Source: CABZJG01 sp902512685
GTDB taxonomy: Bacteria > Pseudomonadota > Alphaproteobacteria > Rhodobacterales > Rhodobacteraceae
Direction: 5' to 3'
Assembly (NCBI GenBank): GCA_051201605.1
Contig: CP179201.1
Coordinates: 2,294,001 to 2,358,000 of the forward strand
Length of the DNA stretch: 64,000 nt
Positions 16,639-25,557 of this stretch are shown here, piece by piece. Both the position numbers and the translations under genes were made by a program. Positions within the stretch are counted from its first letter, which is position 1; each line of letters starts with the position of its first letter. Below the pieces are notes generated by a model. That model did not search any database. It was not told the origin of the DNA and saw only the letters and a list, made by a program, of their open reading frames with translations.

Positions 16639-17373
16639 TTGGAAACACGCTATGCAACATTGTCGAATCAGCTGACCAAACGGATTGGCACCGGCGAATA
16701 TCGGGTGGGTCATTATCTTCCAAGCGAGAAACAGCTTGCCTCAGAATTTGGGGTCAGCCGGCCCACAGTGCGCCGTGCCCTCGATTATATTGAGGCCCTT
16801 GGCCTGATTTCACGGCGTCGGGGCGATGGCACAAAGGTGCTGGCAGAAAAACCGTTTACCGATTACCGCTACACCACCCGACCTGTTGATGACCTTCTCT
16901 ATGGGCGAGGTGCCGAGCGTATTGTCACCGGCCAGAATGACACTGTATGCGACGATGTGCTGGCGGCCCGTCTCGGCGCGGCGCCGGGGTCGCGCTGGGT
17001 TCATATCTCGCAACATCGCAATGATCTTGATTCCGGGAATATGTTGGTTTGGGGTGATGTCTATATCGATCAGCAATTCAAGGGCATCGCTGGCCGTATA
17101 GCCCATTATGACGGGTTCATCTGCGACCTTATCGAAGAGGAATACGGAATTGCGGTCAACGAGATCCAGCAGACGATTCGGCCCGTCACTATTCCGGATA
17201 CAATCTGCGCCGAGATGAAGGTCCCAAACCTGTCGCTCGGACTTGAGATGACGCGTCGGTATCTGAACCATCTGAAACAGCCAGTGGAAGTGTCGATCAA
17301 TATCTTTCCAGAAGAAAGATCAGTCTACAGCATCACCCTGAGTCGGACACAGGAGAGGGCCAAGGACAGATGA
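16639..17373 (+). CDS. GntR family regulator with UTRA domain (HutC type)
   Basis: This 244-residue protein has a winged HTH (about 5-70: LPSEKQLASEFGVSRPTVRRAL and GLISRRRGDGTKV) followed by a UTRA ligand-binding domain (about 90-235). These act as repressors released by sugar phosphates or histidine-type metabolites. It is divergent from the ABC importer operon and overlaps the deacetylase gene by 4 nt (ATGA). The GTATTTAC-N10-GTAAATAC palindrome in the intergenic region is its likely site. Confidence 0.9.
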   Translation: METRYATLSNQLTKRIGTGEYRVGHYLPSEKQLASEFGVSRPTVRRALDYIEALGLISRRRGDGTKVLAEKPFTDYRYTTRPVDDLLYGRGAERIVTGQNDTVCDDVLAARLGAAPGSRWVHISQHRNDLDSGNMLVWGDVYIDQQFKGIAGRIAHYDGFICDLIEEEYGIAVNEIQQTIRPVTIPDTICAEMKVPNLSLGLEMTRRYLNHLKQPVEVSINIFPEERSVYSITLSRTQERAKDR

Positions 17374-19793
17374 AAAAGGACTTCATCATCAGGCAGGAGC
17401 AACGACAGCCACTCCGGCAACTTTACATGTGGCTGAAATCCCTGCAATCCACATTGGTTTTCATGCAAACCGGGGCGCATCCAGATGACGAAACATCCCG
17501 CATGCTGGCCCGTCTGTCTCTGGGCGACGGCATGCATGTCGTTTATGTCAACGCCGTGCGCGGCCAGGGTGGGCAAAACGCTCTTGGCCCCGAACGTGGG
17601 GATGCTCTTGGCTATCTTCGCACCGAGGAATTGTTCGAGGCGATGCGGGTTATCAGGGCCGATATCGCCTGGCTTGCCGAATCACCGAACGACCCCATCA
17701 GGGATTTCGGGTTTTCGAAATCTGGCGAACAGACTTTCGAACATTGGGGGCGTGAACATTCTCTGCGGCAGATGGTCAAGATGGTTCGTCTGTTCAAGCC
17801 GGATATCCTGATACCCACATTCCTGGACGTCCCCGGCCAGCATGGCCATCACCGCGCAGTGACGCAAACAACTATCGCCGCCTTCGACGATGCGGCCGAT
17901 GAGACAAAGTTTGCCGATCTTGGACTTGCGGCCTGGCAGGTGAATACACTGTATTTGCCGGCATGGGGCGGCGGCGGCGGTTCCTATGATGACGAAGTCC
18001 CGCCTCCAAACGCGACGCATGAGATCCGTACTGGTGCGTTTGACGCAGTGCTGGGGGGAACTTATGCCCAGATTGGCGAATGGTCTCGCGCCTGTCACGC
18101 CACCCAGGGCATGGGCCGGCATGTGGATGAGGAGGAACGGCCGGTTCCGCTGCACCAGCTTCGCACAGCAACCGGAGAGGCAATTCCAACTGGACTGACG
18201 CATCAGGTGCCCGACAGGCTCGCCACGCTTGCCGACCATTGCCAGGACGAAATGGGCCGTCAGGCCGCGATCCTGGCGCAGCAGGCCGCAGACGACGCAC
18301 TTGCCGCGTTTCCCAATAGGGAGGCAGTGCTGGCGGCGCTATGCCGCCTTCAAACCGCCCTGCTGACACTCGAAAAAGGTGTGGCGCCGCGCCATGTGCA
18401 TCGCATACATCTGAAAATGCGCCAGGCGGGCATGGCCGCCTGCGAAGCCGCGGCCCTGCAATTCCACTTTGACGTGAACCCGGCAGTACCCGTGGTCGGG
18501 CAGTCAGCCGAGACAAGTCTGAGCTGGCATGTTACCGATCCGAAAAACGCACCTGCCATTTCGGCAACAATGAAAGGGCCGGAACAGATCACCTTCGGGC
18601 CCTTTGTCGGCTCCGGCAGTGGTGAGCGCAGGCAGTCCATGACCGCGAGCCTGAACATTTCTGGCCCTCCAATTGACGCGATGACCGGATGGCACGGCCT
18701 GATGGTCAGTCCAGTCAGCCTCCATGCCGAAGTCAGCGTGAAGATCGCCAAAACGGAATTCGTCGTACCTCTGTGCCCAGACACGGTCTTTACGACAATG
18801 CCAGTTTACACCGGCCAGATCACGCCCAACCGGATTCTGCTGCTTCTCGGACAGGACAGCGATATCGATTTGCAACTGCAGTTGGATGCCACCCTGAAGC
18901 TGTATGAACATGCCCATTTGATCCTGCCAGAGGGATGGGCCTTCAAGCTAGTAGCTGGGGAAAGCGATACCAAACAACAGGGCCGGGTCTCGGTGCCGTC
19001 CTCGGCACGGCAGGGCCATTACCGGATCGGGGCAAAGGTTGAGGAGCAGGAGGTTTTCAGAACACAGAGCCTCGCCTACCCGCACATCCGACCCCAAACG
19101 CGTTTTACAAAGGTCTCGGCTGACATCGCCTTGGTGGACACAACAGGCCTCGAGGGAGTGCGTATCGGCTGGATCGATGGGGGCGTTGACGAGGCGCATC
19201 ACTGGGCTGACCAGCTTGGTGCTAGGATCATCCAGCTTGATGACAACAGAATGATCTCCGGTGACTTCGAGGGCCTTGACGTCATCGTTACGGGAGTGTT
19301 CGCCGGCGGCACACGCCCGTTGAACCGGTCAATGCAGCATATACGACCCTGGATCGAAAGCGGCGGGCATTTTGTAAGCCAGTATCACCGCCCAATTGAC
19401 AATTGGGACAAGACTCAAAGCGCGCCCTTGCGTCTGCAACCCGGGAGTCCGTCGATCCGCTGGCGCGTTACCGATGCGGCTACTCCGGTAAGGATACTGC
19501 AACCGGATCATCCATTGCTCAACAGCCCCAATAGCATCACGAGTGAAGATTTTGACGGGTGGATCAAGGAGCGTGGGCTGTATTTCGCCTCTGAATGGGA
19601 TCCTGCCTATGTTCCGCTTTTGGCAATGTCAGATACCGAAGAGGCACCGCTGGAAGGTGGTCTCCTTTCGGCACGGATCGGCGCCGGCAGCCATTTCCAT
19701 TGTGCGCTGAATCTGTTTTATCAGATGGATCATATGGTAGTTGGCGCATTTCGTCTTTTCGCCAATCTGCTGACACCTTCCGGCAGGACATGA
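17370..19793 (+). CDS. Large PIG-L family deacetylase with C-terminal extension
   Basis: Residues 30-260 form the PIG-L/LmbE domain: the metal motif AHPDDE (36-41), GQGGQN, and a His pair in PGQHGHHRAV near residue 155. This zinc-dependent family removes acetyl from GlcNAc-type amino sugars (PIG-L, MshB, BshB). Domain-only members are about 230-270 residues, but this protein has 807. The middle looks beta-rich. The last part (GVRIGWIDGGVDEAHHWADQ, then DVIVTGVFAGGTRPL) resembles a glutamine-amidotransferase/ThuA-like Rossmann module. No signal peptide is seen. It overlaps the regulator upstream and the EamA gene downstream (ATGA both times), so it is translationally coupled. Confidence 0.85.
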   Translation: MKKDFIIRQEQRQPLRQLYMWLKSLQSTLVFMQTGAHPDDETSRMLARLSLGDGMHVVYVNAVRGQGGQNALGPERGDALGYLRTEELFEAMRVIRADIAWLAESPNDPIRDFGFSKSGEQTFEHWGREHSLRQMVKMVRLFKPDILIPTFLDVPGQHGHHRAVTQTTIAAFDDAADETKFADLGLAAWQVNTLYLPAWGGGGGSYDDEVPPPNATHEIRTGAFDAVLGGTYAQIGEWSRACHATQGMGRHVDEEERPVPLHQLRTATGEAIPTGLTHQVPDRLATLADHCQDEMGRQAAILAQQAADDALAAFPNREAVLAALCRLQTALLTLEKGVAPRHVHRIHLKMRQAGMAACEAAALQFHFDVNPAVPVVGQSAETSLSWHVTDPKNAPAISATMKGPEQITFGPFVGSGSGERRQSMTASLNISGPPIDAMTGWHGLMVSPVSLHAEVSVKIAKTEFVVPLCPDTVFTTMPVYTGQITPNRILLLLGQDSDIDLQLQLDATLKLYEHAHLILPEGWAFKLVAGESDTKQQGRVSVPSSARQGHYRIGAKVEEQEVFRTQSLAYPHIRPQTRFTKVSADIALVDTTGLEGVRIGWIDGGVDEAHHWADQLGARIIQLDDNRMISGDFEGLDVIVTGVFAGGTRPLNRSMQHIRPWIESGGHFVSQYHRPIDNWDKTQSAPLRLQPGSPSIRWRVTDAATPVRILQPDHPLLNSPNSITSEDFDGWIKERGLYFASEWDPAYVPLLAMSDTEEAPLEGGLLSARIGAGSHFHCALNLFYQMDHMVVGAFRLFANLLTPSGRT

Positions 19794-20650
19794 ACGCGAC
19801 GCCATCGGATAATCTGGGCGGCCTTCGTTACCTGCTGATGAACGAGATCTTCTCACTCAGCCACCTAGTGATAATCAAGCTTCTGGGCATCGAATTCGCC
19901 CCAGTTCAGATTGTCTTCATCCGGTGTCTTAGCAGCGCTGTACTGCTGGTCCCGCTGCTGGCCTGGCAGGGATCACTTGGCGAGATCAGAACCCAGCTGG
20001 GCCTGAACAGCCTTCGTGTTCTGTTGTCGTCGGTGGCTATCACCATCAATTTTTTCAGCATTTCACAGATACAGCTCGCGCAGATGAGCACGATCGGCTA
20101 CCTGCGGCCAGCCGTAACCTCGCTGATCGCCTATTTTTTCCTGAAAGAGAGCCAGTCCTGTCACCGCTGGCTGGTTATCTTAATCGGCTTTGCCGCCGTG
20201 GTGTTCATCTTTTCGCCTGAAAGCAGTCACCTTCAGATTATCGCGCTGCTTGCGCTTTGCGGCTTATGCTGTGGCAGTGCGGCAACAATTCTGCAAAAAT
20301 ATCTGTCGCGTGACATGTCCGACCTGCCGCTGATGGTCTGGTATTCAGTCGGCGTTGCCGTGGTGACGGCGCCCTTTGCCATGTGGTTATGGACCACCCC
20401 TTCACCCACGGAACTCTTTATGATGGTCATGACCGGCCTCCTGGCGACAACCGCCCAATTTTTCTTCATTCGCGCCTTCCGCAGGGCCGATGCCAGCTTC
20501 CTAGCACCGATGTTCTATTTCCATATCGTACCAACCACACTCATCGGGTTTTTCGTCTTTGCTGAAATACCGTCAATTAACACTGTTGGCGGCGCGCTGA
20601 TCATCCTTGCCACCCTGATTGGCATGACGCTTCTCGAAAGACGGGGATAG
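19790..20650 (+). CDS. DMT superfamily transporter, EamA family
   Basis: From the ATG overlapping the deacetylase stop (ATGA) the protein has 286 residues and ten hydrophobic segments in two EamA repeats, ending with PSINTVGGALIILATLIGMT. A longer upstream frame from 19595 lies inside the deacetylase gene and is rejected. Its place inside the amino-sugar operon suggests export or uptake of a pathway intermediate, but the direction is unknown. Confidence 0.87.
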   Translation: MNATPSDNLGGLRYLLMNEIFSLSHLVIIKLLGIEFAPVQIVFIRCLSSAVLLVPLLAWQGSLGEIRTQLGLNSLRVLLSSVAITINFFSISQIQLAQMSTIGYLRPAVTSLIAYFFLKESQSCHRWLVILIGFAAVVFIFSPESSHLQIIALLALCGLCCGSAATILQKYLSRDMSDLPLMVWYSVGVAVVTAPFAMWLWTTPSPTELFMMVMTGLLATTAQFFFIRAFRRADASFLAPMFYFHIVPTTLIGFFVFAEIPSINTVGGALIILATLIGMTLLERRG

Positions 20651-20657
20651 CCCAGAA

Positions 20658-21374
20658 ATGTACCAGTGTAGCATTCGCGTCTTCGACACGCCCCACCTTG
20701 CCGCCGCCACAGCCGGTGATGCGTTCATGGAAGGCGTGTCAGACTTTGGCTCAAGACTGGCTGGGCTGGCTGCGGGTCGCACAATGCACCTGATCTATGA
20801 CCATCTTGTCCTGGCTGAAACCAGGTCCAGCGGGCTGTTCTCCGAAACAGCTTCCGCCCAGCTTGACGAAGTTGTATCGGAGGATCGGGGCGAGGCCAGC
20901 TTTGCCGATGAGATAGACAGGTATTTGTTGTCACGACTGTCAGGTGGCTACAGGACGTTCCTGATCATTGACAGGAAGGCAACCCAGCCTGATCTCGAGG
21001 TAAAAAGGCACCAAACGGCCCTTCTTGAGAGTGGCGGTCTCGGCGTACAGCTTCTTGGCATCGGCGTGAACGGTCATGTTGGCTTCAATGAACCCGGATG
21101 CCATCCGGATAGCCAGTGCAGGGTGACGGCACTTGCCGAGAGCACTCTGGAACGTAACGGATATCATCCCGGCACGCGGGCGGTCACCCTTGGCATTGCG
21201 GAGATCATGTCTGCACAGAGAATCATCATGGTGGCCACAGGTGCGACCAAATCATCCGCCATCACGGCAATGATCGAGGGACCGCAGTCAGCAGACTGCC
21301 CGGCAAGCCTTCTTCGGGCCCATACCGATATGAAACTGTTCCTTGACCGGGCTGCGGCGAAAAACCTTTCATAA
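20658..21374 (+). CDS. Glucosamine-6-phosphate deaminase-like protein
   Basis: This 238-residue protein has the NagB/6-phosphogluconolactonase fold; GIGVNGHVGFNEPG (134-147) matches the NagB active-site segment with its catalytic His, and TALAESTLERNG and GTRAVTLGIAEIMSAQRIIM follow the family. NagB converts glucosamine-6-phosphate to fructose-6-phosphate and ammonia. The N-terminal part is divergent from E. coli NagB, so a related amino sugar is possible. It starts 7 nt after the transporter gene. Confidence 0.85.
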   Translation: MYQCSIRVFDTPHLAAATAGDAFMEGVSDFGSRLAGLAAGRTMHLIYDHLVLAETRSSGLFSETASAQLDEVVSEDRGEASFADEIDRYLLSRLSGGYRTFLIIDRKATQPDLEVKRHQTALLESGGLGVQLLGIGVNGHVGFNEPGCHPDSQCRVTALAESTLERNGYHPGTRAVTLGIAEIMSAQRIIMVATGATKSSAITAMIEGPQSADCPASLLRAHTDMKLFLDRAAAKNLS

Positions 21375-21393
21375 CCAGCAATCAGGAGTTTTC

Positions 21394-21834
21394 ATGCGCT
21401 ATCTTCACACAATGGTTCGAGTCTCTGATGTCGACGCCTCACTGCATTTCTATTGCGACCTGCTTGGCCTTGAACTCCTCAAGACCATTGAAAGTGAAAA
21501 GGGGCGCTTTACGAATTACTTCCTCTGTACCCAGTGCGACAAAGAACGCTACGAAGCTACGCGATCGCCCGCGCTCGAGCTGACTTACAACTGGGATCCG
21601 GAGACCTATTCCGGCGGCAGGAATTTTGGTCATCTTGCCTATCGTGTCGACGACATATACGGCCTGTGCGAGAAGCTGATAGCTGCCGGCGTGACCATCA
21701 ACAGGCCACCACGGGATGGGAACATGGCCTTTGTTAGGTCGCCGGACGGCATCTCGATCGAGTTACTTCAGGAAGGCAAACCCCTGGCACCAGCCGACCC
21801 ATGGCAGTCGATGTGCAATACAGGAATCTGGTAA
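21394..21834 (+). CDS. VOC family protein, glyoxalase I-like
   Basis: From the ATG at 21394 (CAGGAG 6 nt upstream; the in-frame start at 21343 would sit inside the deaminase gene) the product is 146 residues. It has paired beta-alpha-beta-beta-beta modules: MVRVSDVDASLHFYCDLLGL and FGHLAYRVDDIYGLCEKLIA, ending in SPDGISIELLQEG. The metal-ligand positions expected for lactoylglutathione lyase appear present (His in LHTMVRVSD, Glu in ALELTYNWD, His in FGHLAYRV, Glu in IELLQ). It may detoxify a reactive aldehyde or methylglyoxal made by the pathway. Confidence 0.82.
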   Translation: MRYLHTMVRVSDVDASLHFYCDLLGLELLKTIESEKGRFTNYFLCTQCDKERYEATRSPALELTYNWDPETYSGGRNFGHLAYRVDDIYGLCEKLIAAGVTINRPPRDGNMAFVRSPDGISIELLQEGKPLAPADPWQSMCNTGIW

Positions 21835-21885
21835 TGCGGTCCCGCAGGCACGACAACGGCACAAGTTATGGCAGAATGACGGTGG

Positions 21886-21918
21886 GGATGGTCACAAAGA
21901 CCTATCCTGTGACCATCC
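21886..21918. terminator. Bidirectional hairpin between convergent genes
   Basis: GGATGGTCACA, 11-nt loop, TGTGACCATCC: a perfect 11-bp stem lying across the end of the glucokinase gene, 52 bp after the VOC gene. No long T-run on either side. Confidence 0.5.
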
Positions 21919-22879
21919 GGTGCGCCAAATAGGGGTTGCCAAAGGCGGCCTGTGCCCCTTTGAGGCCGGCGTGCGGATCAGTGGACAGCCAAACCGGAAC
22001 ATTCCCCAGAATATGCGACATCTCACCGACTGATCGGAACCGCCGCTCAAGGGGACTGGAGACAATCAGCGGCTGGAGGCGCGGCATGATACCGCCAGTG
22101 ATGACGGCGCCGCGCCAGCAGCCCATGGTCAGCACATGGTCCCCCATCACCGCTCCCAAAATGCCTATCATCAGGTTTACCGCATCGCGACAGATACCTT
22201 CCTCACGCAGGGCGGTAGTGGCGATTATTTCGGCGGACAGTGGCGATTCAGTACTGGCCGCATCAGTCAGAAAGCAATGGATGTTCTCCAACCCGGGGCC
22301 GCTGACAAAATGCTCAACCACCACATGGTCGGTTTGTTGCTCCATATAGTCACAAAGATCTCGTTCAAGTTCGGTTTGTGGCGTAAACCGGATATTGCCG
22401 CCCTCACCTTCAACCGGCAGAGGCCCCTGCGCGACCGGGATCAGGGCAGATACACCAAGCCCCGTCCCCGGCCCGATGACAAGCAGCGGTGCGTTTGCAT
22501 CCTCAACGCCGTCAAGGAGCTGGCTGCGGTCAAAATCCGCGGCTTCATGCTGCGCCAGCGCCTGAGCAGTGAAATCATTGATCACAAGCAGCTTTTTCAA
22601 TCCCAACCGGTCTAGAAGCCGAATTTTTTCAAACCGCCAGTGATTGTTTGAAATATCTACAATCTGGTCATTGACCGGCCCGGCAACGGCTAAGCTCAGT
22701 ACGTGGTAACCACTCTGCTCATCACGGGGCAGACCAGTCAGAAAACTTTCAAAGGCATCTTCAAATCCTTCAAAATCCGCACATCGCAGATGCGTGATGT
22801 GACGAAGCGACGGATCGCCCTGCGCAGAAACGGCAAATCTGGCGTTCGTGCCGCCTACATCAGCAAGTATGGTTCTCAT
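21902..22879 (-). CDS. glk: Glucokinase
   Basis: This 325-residue protein from the ATG at 22879 (GGGG about 8 nt upstream; GTG at 22888 is an alternative) is a bacterial Glk-type enzyme. It shows LADVGGTNARFAV (phosphate 1), LSLAVAGPVN, NDFTAQALA (catalytic Asp), VIGPGTGLGVSALIP (adenosine region) and EGEGGNIRFTP. It phosphorylates glucose and, with lower efficiency, glucosamine. Next to a NagB-like deaminase, phosphorylation of a liberated amino sugar is plausible. It is convergent with the deacetylase operon. Confidence 0.9.
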   Translation of the reverse strand: MRTILADVGGTNARFAVSAQGDPSLRHITHLRCADFEGFEDAFESFLTGLPRDEQSGYHVLSLAVAGPVNDQIVDISNNHWRFEKIRLLDRLGLKKLLVINDFTAQALAQHEAADFDRSQLLDGVEDANAPLLVIGPGTGLGVSALIPVAQGPLPVEGEGGNIRFTPQTELERDLCDYMEQQTDHVVVEHFVSGPGLENIHCFLTDAASTESPLSAEIIATTALREEGICRDAVNLMIGILGAVMGDHVLTMGCWRGAVITGGIMPRLQPLIVSSPLERRFRSVGEMSHILGNVPVWLSTDPHAGLKGAQAAFGNPYLAHRMVTG

Positions 22880-22995
22880 GACGGGCACCCCAACATCTTC
22901 AAACAGGCAAACATGACAAATGCGCCAGCGCCAATCCGAAGGTCAGCATACTAGGATCACAGCTCTATTTAAAGCAGCTTTATGCCTCTTGCCGC

Positions 22996-23075
22996 ACCCT
23001 ACCGGCCCGATTGACAACAAAAAACCTGCCCAATGTAAAAACCGCCATCCAAAAGAATAGCGGTGCCGGTAGGGT
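22996..23075. repeat. Perfect 11-bp inverted repeat beside IS6
   Basis: ACCCTACCGGC (22996-23006) and GCCGGTAGGGT (23065-23075) are exact inverse copies 58 bp apart, ending 7 bp before the IS6 left end. It could be a large hairpin or the border of an older element. Confidence 0.5.
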
Positions 23076-23081
23076 CTTTAT

Positions 23082-23897
23082 AGTGCTGTCAGACAAGTCG
23101 GCTCAAGCATCAGAAACCTGGAGAGCGTGGATTCTATGGAGCGATAAGAGAGCGCCACTCTGTAAGAGCAGCGTCGCGGTTTAGCTTGAAAGTACTGCGA
23201 GTTGATAGTGACCTTTGTGAATTGAAGTAATTGTGAAATGAGGCGTGGATTGAAGCGAACTTTTGCAGGCTGTGCATACGCCTAAATCGCAGCATCGCAT
23301 GTTCTCGTCGTCGAAAGGGTAAGTGTGAATTCTCCGCTCTGTTATTTGCCCATCGCTGTGTAACTTGCTTATCTGCACAGCCAAGCTCTTTTGCTGCCGC
23401 ACTGTAGGATCGTAGCCTATCTGTAACGATCTCATTGGGTGATCCATACCTACGCATAGCTTTTTTCATGAACTTTAGCGCTGCTTTCCTATCCCTCTTT
23501 TTGGTGACGTAGCTTTCTAGCACCTCACCCTCATGATCGACTGCACGCCATAGGTAATGTCTTTCTCCATTTATCTTTACAAAGACTTCATCAAGGTGCC
23601 ACTTCCAGTGACTAGACTGAAGGCCCCCGGCCCTTCGCTTTTTGATCTCGCTTGCGAACTTAGAGCCAAACCGGTGCCACCAGTACCGGACAGATTCATA
23701 GCTTACATCTACTCCACGCTCATGAAGCAGGTCTTCTACGTTCCTCAGTGAGAGTGGAAATCTCACATACAGCATAACTGCAAGCTGGATGATCTCAGGA
23801 CTGGTTTTGAAGTAGCGGAATGAAACAGGGTTATGCATAAGCTGGGTAGCTAATTGCCAGGCCTTCTAGAGGCAAGGAGGTTTATTCTGACAGGACC
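23082..23897 (-). mobile_element. IS6-family insertion sequence, complete copy
   Basis: Ends read AGTGCTGTCAGACAAG on the left and, inverted, GGTCCTGTCAGAATAAA on the right, enclosing one transposase gene. The 8 bases outside each end do not match, so no target duplication remains and flanks have probably recombined. Near-identical copies or pieces lie at 34393-35207, 42377-42554 and 54704-54955. Confidence 0.85.
23134..23838 (-). CDS. IS6-family transposase
   Basis: This 234-residue DDE transposase has an N-terminal HTH (SLRNVEDLLHERGVDVSYES), and catalytic Asp in WHLDEVFVKI, Asp in IVTDRLRSY and Glu in NNRAENSH. Full length and without stops, so probably active. IS6 elements move by copy-in cointegrate formation, which readily produces deletions and composite structures between copies. 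Confidence 0.93.
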   Translation of the reverse strand: MHNPVSFRYFKTSPEIIQLAVMLYVRFPLSLRNVEDLLHERGVDVSYESVRYWWHRFGSKFASEIKKRRAGGLQSSHWKWHLDEVFVKINGERHYLWRAVDHEGEVLESYVTKKRDRKAALKFMKKAMRRYGSPNEIVTDRLRSYSAAAKELGCADKQVTQRWANNRAENSHLPFRRREHAMLRFRRMHSLQKFASIHASFHNYFNSQRSLSTRSTFKLNRDAALTEWRSLIAP

Positions 23898-23920
23898 GTC
23901 AGTGACCATCGTTGTGTCTA

Positions 23921-25486
23921 CTAAGCTAAGCGATCTGACATCGGGCTTTCGTCCATTTGTGCAATTAAGTGGTGGCACAACCGTTCGGACATGTGAGCGC
24001 GAATTTCCTTGTGGGCCTCGTCATCCCATAGATTGTGGGTTTCATTGGGGTCGTTCTTCAGATCATATAATTCCCCCCATGGCTGATCGCGGTAAACGGA
24101 ATACCGCCAGCGATCGGTCACCAATGATCGCACCCTTGCAGGGGCCTCAAATCCAAGGCGACTTCCACCATCATTATATTCAATAAGCGCTTCTTTACGT
24201 GGTCCGTCTTCACCTTTTGTAGCAGGCAGAAAACTCAAGCCCTGATTACCGTTATAAGGCTCAATACCCGCGCGTTCAAGGATCGTACTGGCTAAATCCA
24301 CCGTTGAGCACAGCGCGTCGCTTGCAGCTGCCTTACGACGGTAAGGATCGGACCATATAAACGGCACACGCGTTATGCTCCGAAACTGCAACGCACCTTT
24401 CAGCAGCATATTGTAGTCTCCAAGATAATCACCATGGTCTGAATTATAGCAGATGACCGTATCGTCCATCGTGCCACTTTGTTCGAGCGCTGTCATGATG
24501 TCCCCGACAGCATCGTCCACAAATGCCATCATGCCTGCGGTCAGGGCCATGGCTTCTTTCAATAGTTGTTCGTTCAGCATCATCGCTGTTTGTGCGGTCA
24601 CTTGTGCGCCACCCGACTTCCAGTTTTCATGGAGCCAAAGCATCGGCGCGGTTGGGTTCTGATGCGCATCGAACGGAAGCGAAACGTCAAAGTCATCGGG
24701 GCTGTACATATCCCAGTACTTGCCGGGCGGGTTAAACGGATGATGGGGATCGGGAAAGCTGACAAAGGCAAAAAACGGAGCATCTTCGTCTGCTTGCGAT
24801 TGGATGTAATCAATCGTTCGATCCCGAACATACGCCGTTGGGTATAGATCCTCAGGAATGGGTGTTCTGTATGCTTGTGGGCAAGAATAGTTGTGCGACA
24901 GCTCATTAATAGGATCGTGCAGCGCTCGCCAATCAGGCGCGTTTTTTCTAAACCACTGTTGATAGTGCCCGCCGCAGCGATCGCCGTGACTGGTCACCAT
25001 ATCCACGTGTTTATACCCGTAGTAGGGTGTTTTTATTTCGTAGGCTTCTTCGCCTTGATAGTTGTCAGGCGCTTCTTGGTAGCTCGTTGGCAGCTCTTTT
25101 TTCCAAGCTTCGGTCGTCGTGATCGAGGTTCCAATGTTTCGAGCCATTGGTTGCAAATCTGTGAAAGGTTGCAGATGGCTCTTGCCGATTGCAGCGGTGT
25201 TGTACCCGTCGTCTGCAAGCAGGTTGACGAATGTTGTCGCATTTTCAGGCAGGGTGCAGCCGTTATAACGGAGCCCATGTAGGCTGGGATAGCGACCAGT
25301 CAAAAGTGACGCCCTGTTAGGCATGCACACCGGAGACGCAGTGTGGAAATTATCAAACCGTGTGCCTTTTGACGCGATTTTATCGATGTTGGGCGTTTTC
25401 AAAACGGGGTGGCCATAGCAACCCAGCCAATCGGCGCGTTGTTGGTCGGTTAGAATGAACAGAAAATTCGGTCGTTTAGTCATCAT
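23921..25486 (-). CDS. Type I sulfatase
   Basis: This 521-residue protein has the N-terminal metal site RPNFLFILTDQQRADWLGCY, and the active-site box SPVCMPNRASLLTGRYPS with CxPxR at 54-58, whose Cys would be converted to formylglycine. C-terminal ICYNSDHGDYLGDYNMLLKG supplies the second metal Asp-His. There is no signal peptide, so it is cytoplasmic or uses another route. It hydrolyses a sulfate ester; the choline-sulfatase-like layout suggests a small or monosaccharide substrate, but this is unproven. It lies downstream of the TRAP transporter on the same strand. No sulfatase-maturing enzyme is in the window. Confidence 0.9.
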   Translation of the reverse strand: MMTKRPNFLFILTDQQRADWLGCYGHPVLKTPNIDKIASKGTRFDNFHTASPVCMPNRASLLTGRYPSLHGLRYNGCTLPENATTFVNLLADDGYNTAAIGKSHLQPFTDLQPMARNIGTSITTTEAWKKELPTSYQEAPDNYQGEEAYEIKTPYYGYKHVDMVTSHGDRCGGHYQQWFRKNAPDWRALHDPINELSHNYSCPQAYRTPIPEDLYPTAYVRDRTIDYIQSQADEDAPFFAFVSFPDPHHPFNPPGKYWDMYSPDDFDVSLPFDAHQNPTAPMLWLHENWKSGGAQVTAQTAMMLNEQLLKEAMALTAGMMAFVDDAVGDIMTALEQSGTMDDTVICYNSDHGDYLGDYNMLLKGALQFRSITRVPFIWSDPYRRKAAASDALCSTVDLASTILERAGIEPYNGNQGLSFLPATKGEDGPRKEALIEYNDGGSRLGFEAPARVRSLVTDRWRYSVYRDQPWGELYDLKNDPNETHNLWDDEAHKEIRAHMSERLCHHLIAQMDESPMSDRLA

Positions 25487-25557
25487 GTATTACCACTTGG
25501 TTTGTGATTGGTTAGTCTCCATGCGGCCAACACACGAAGCGTTCTTTGACCCGCCTA

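Noticed and set aside
19595..19789. Longer N-terminus for the EamA gene at 19790
   Set aside because: It lies inside the deacetylase reading frame, and the ATGA overlap gives a normal start.
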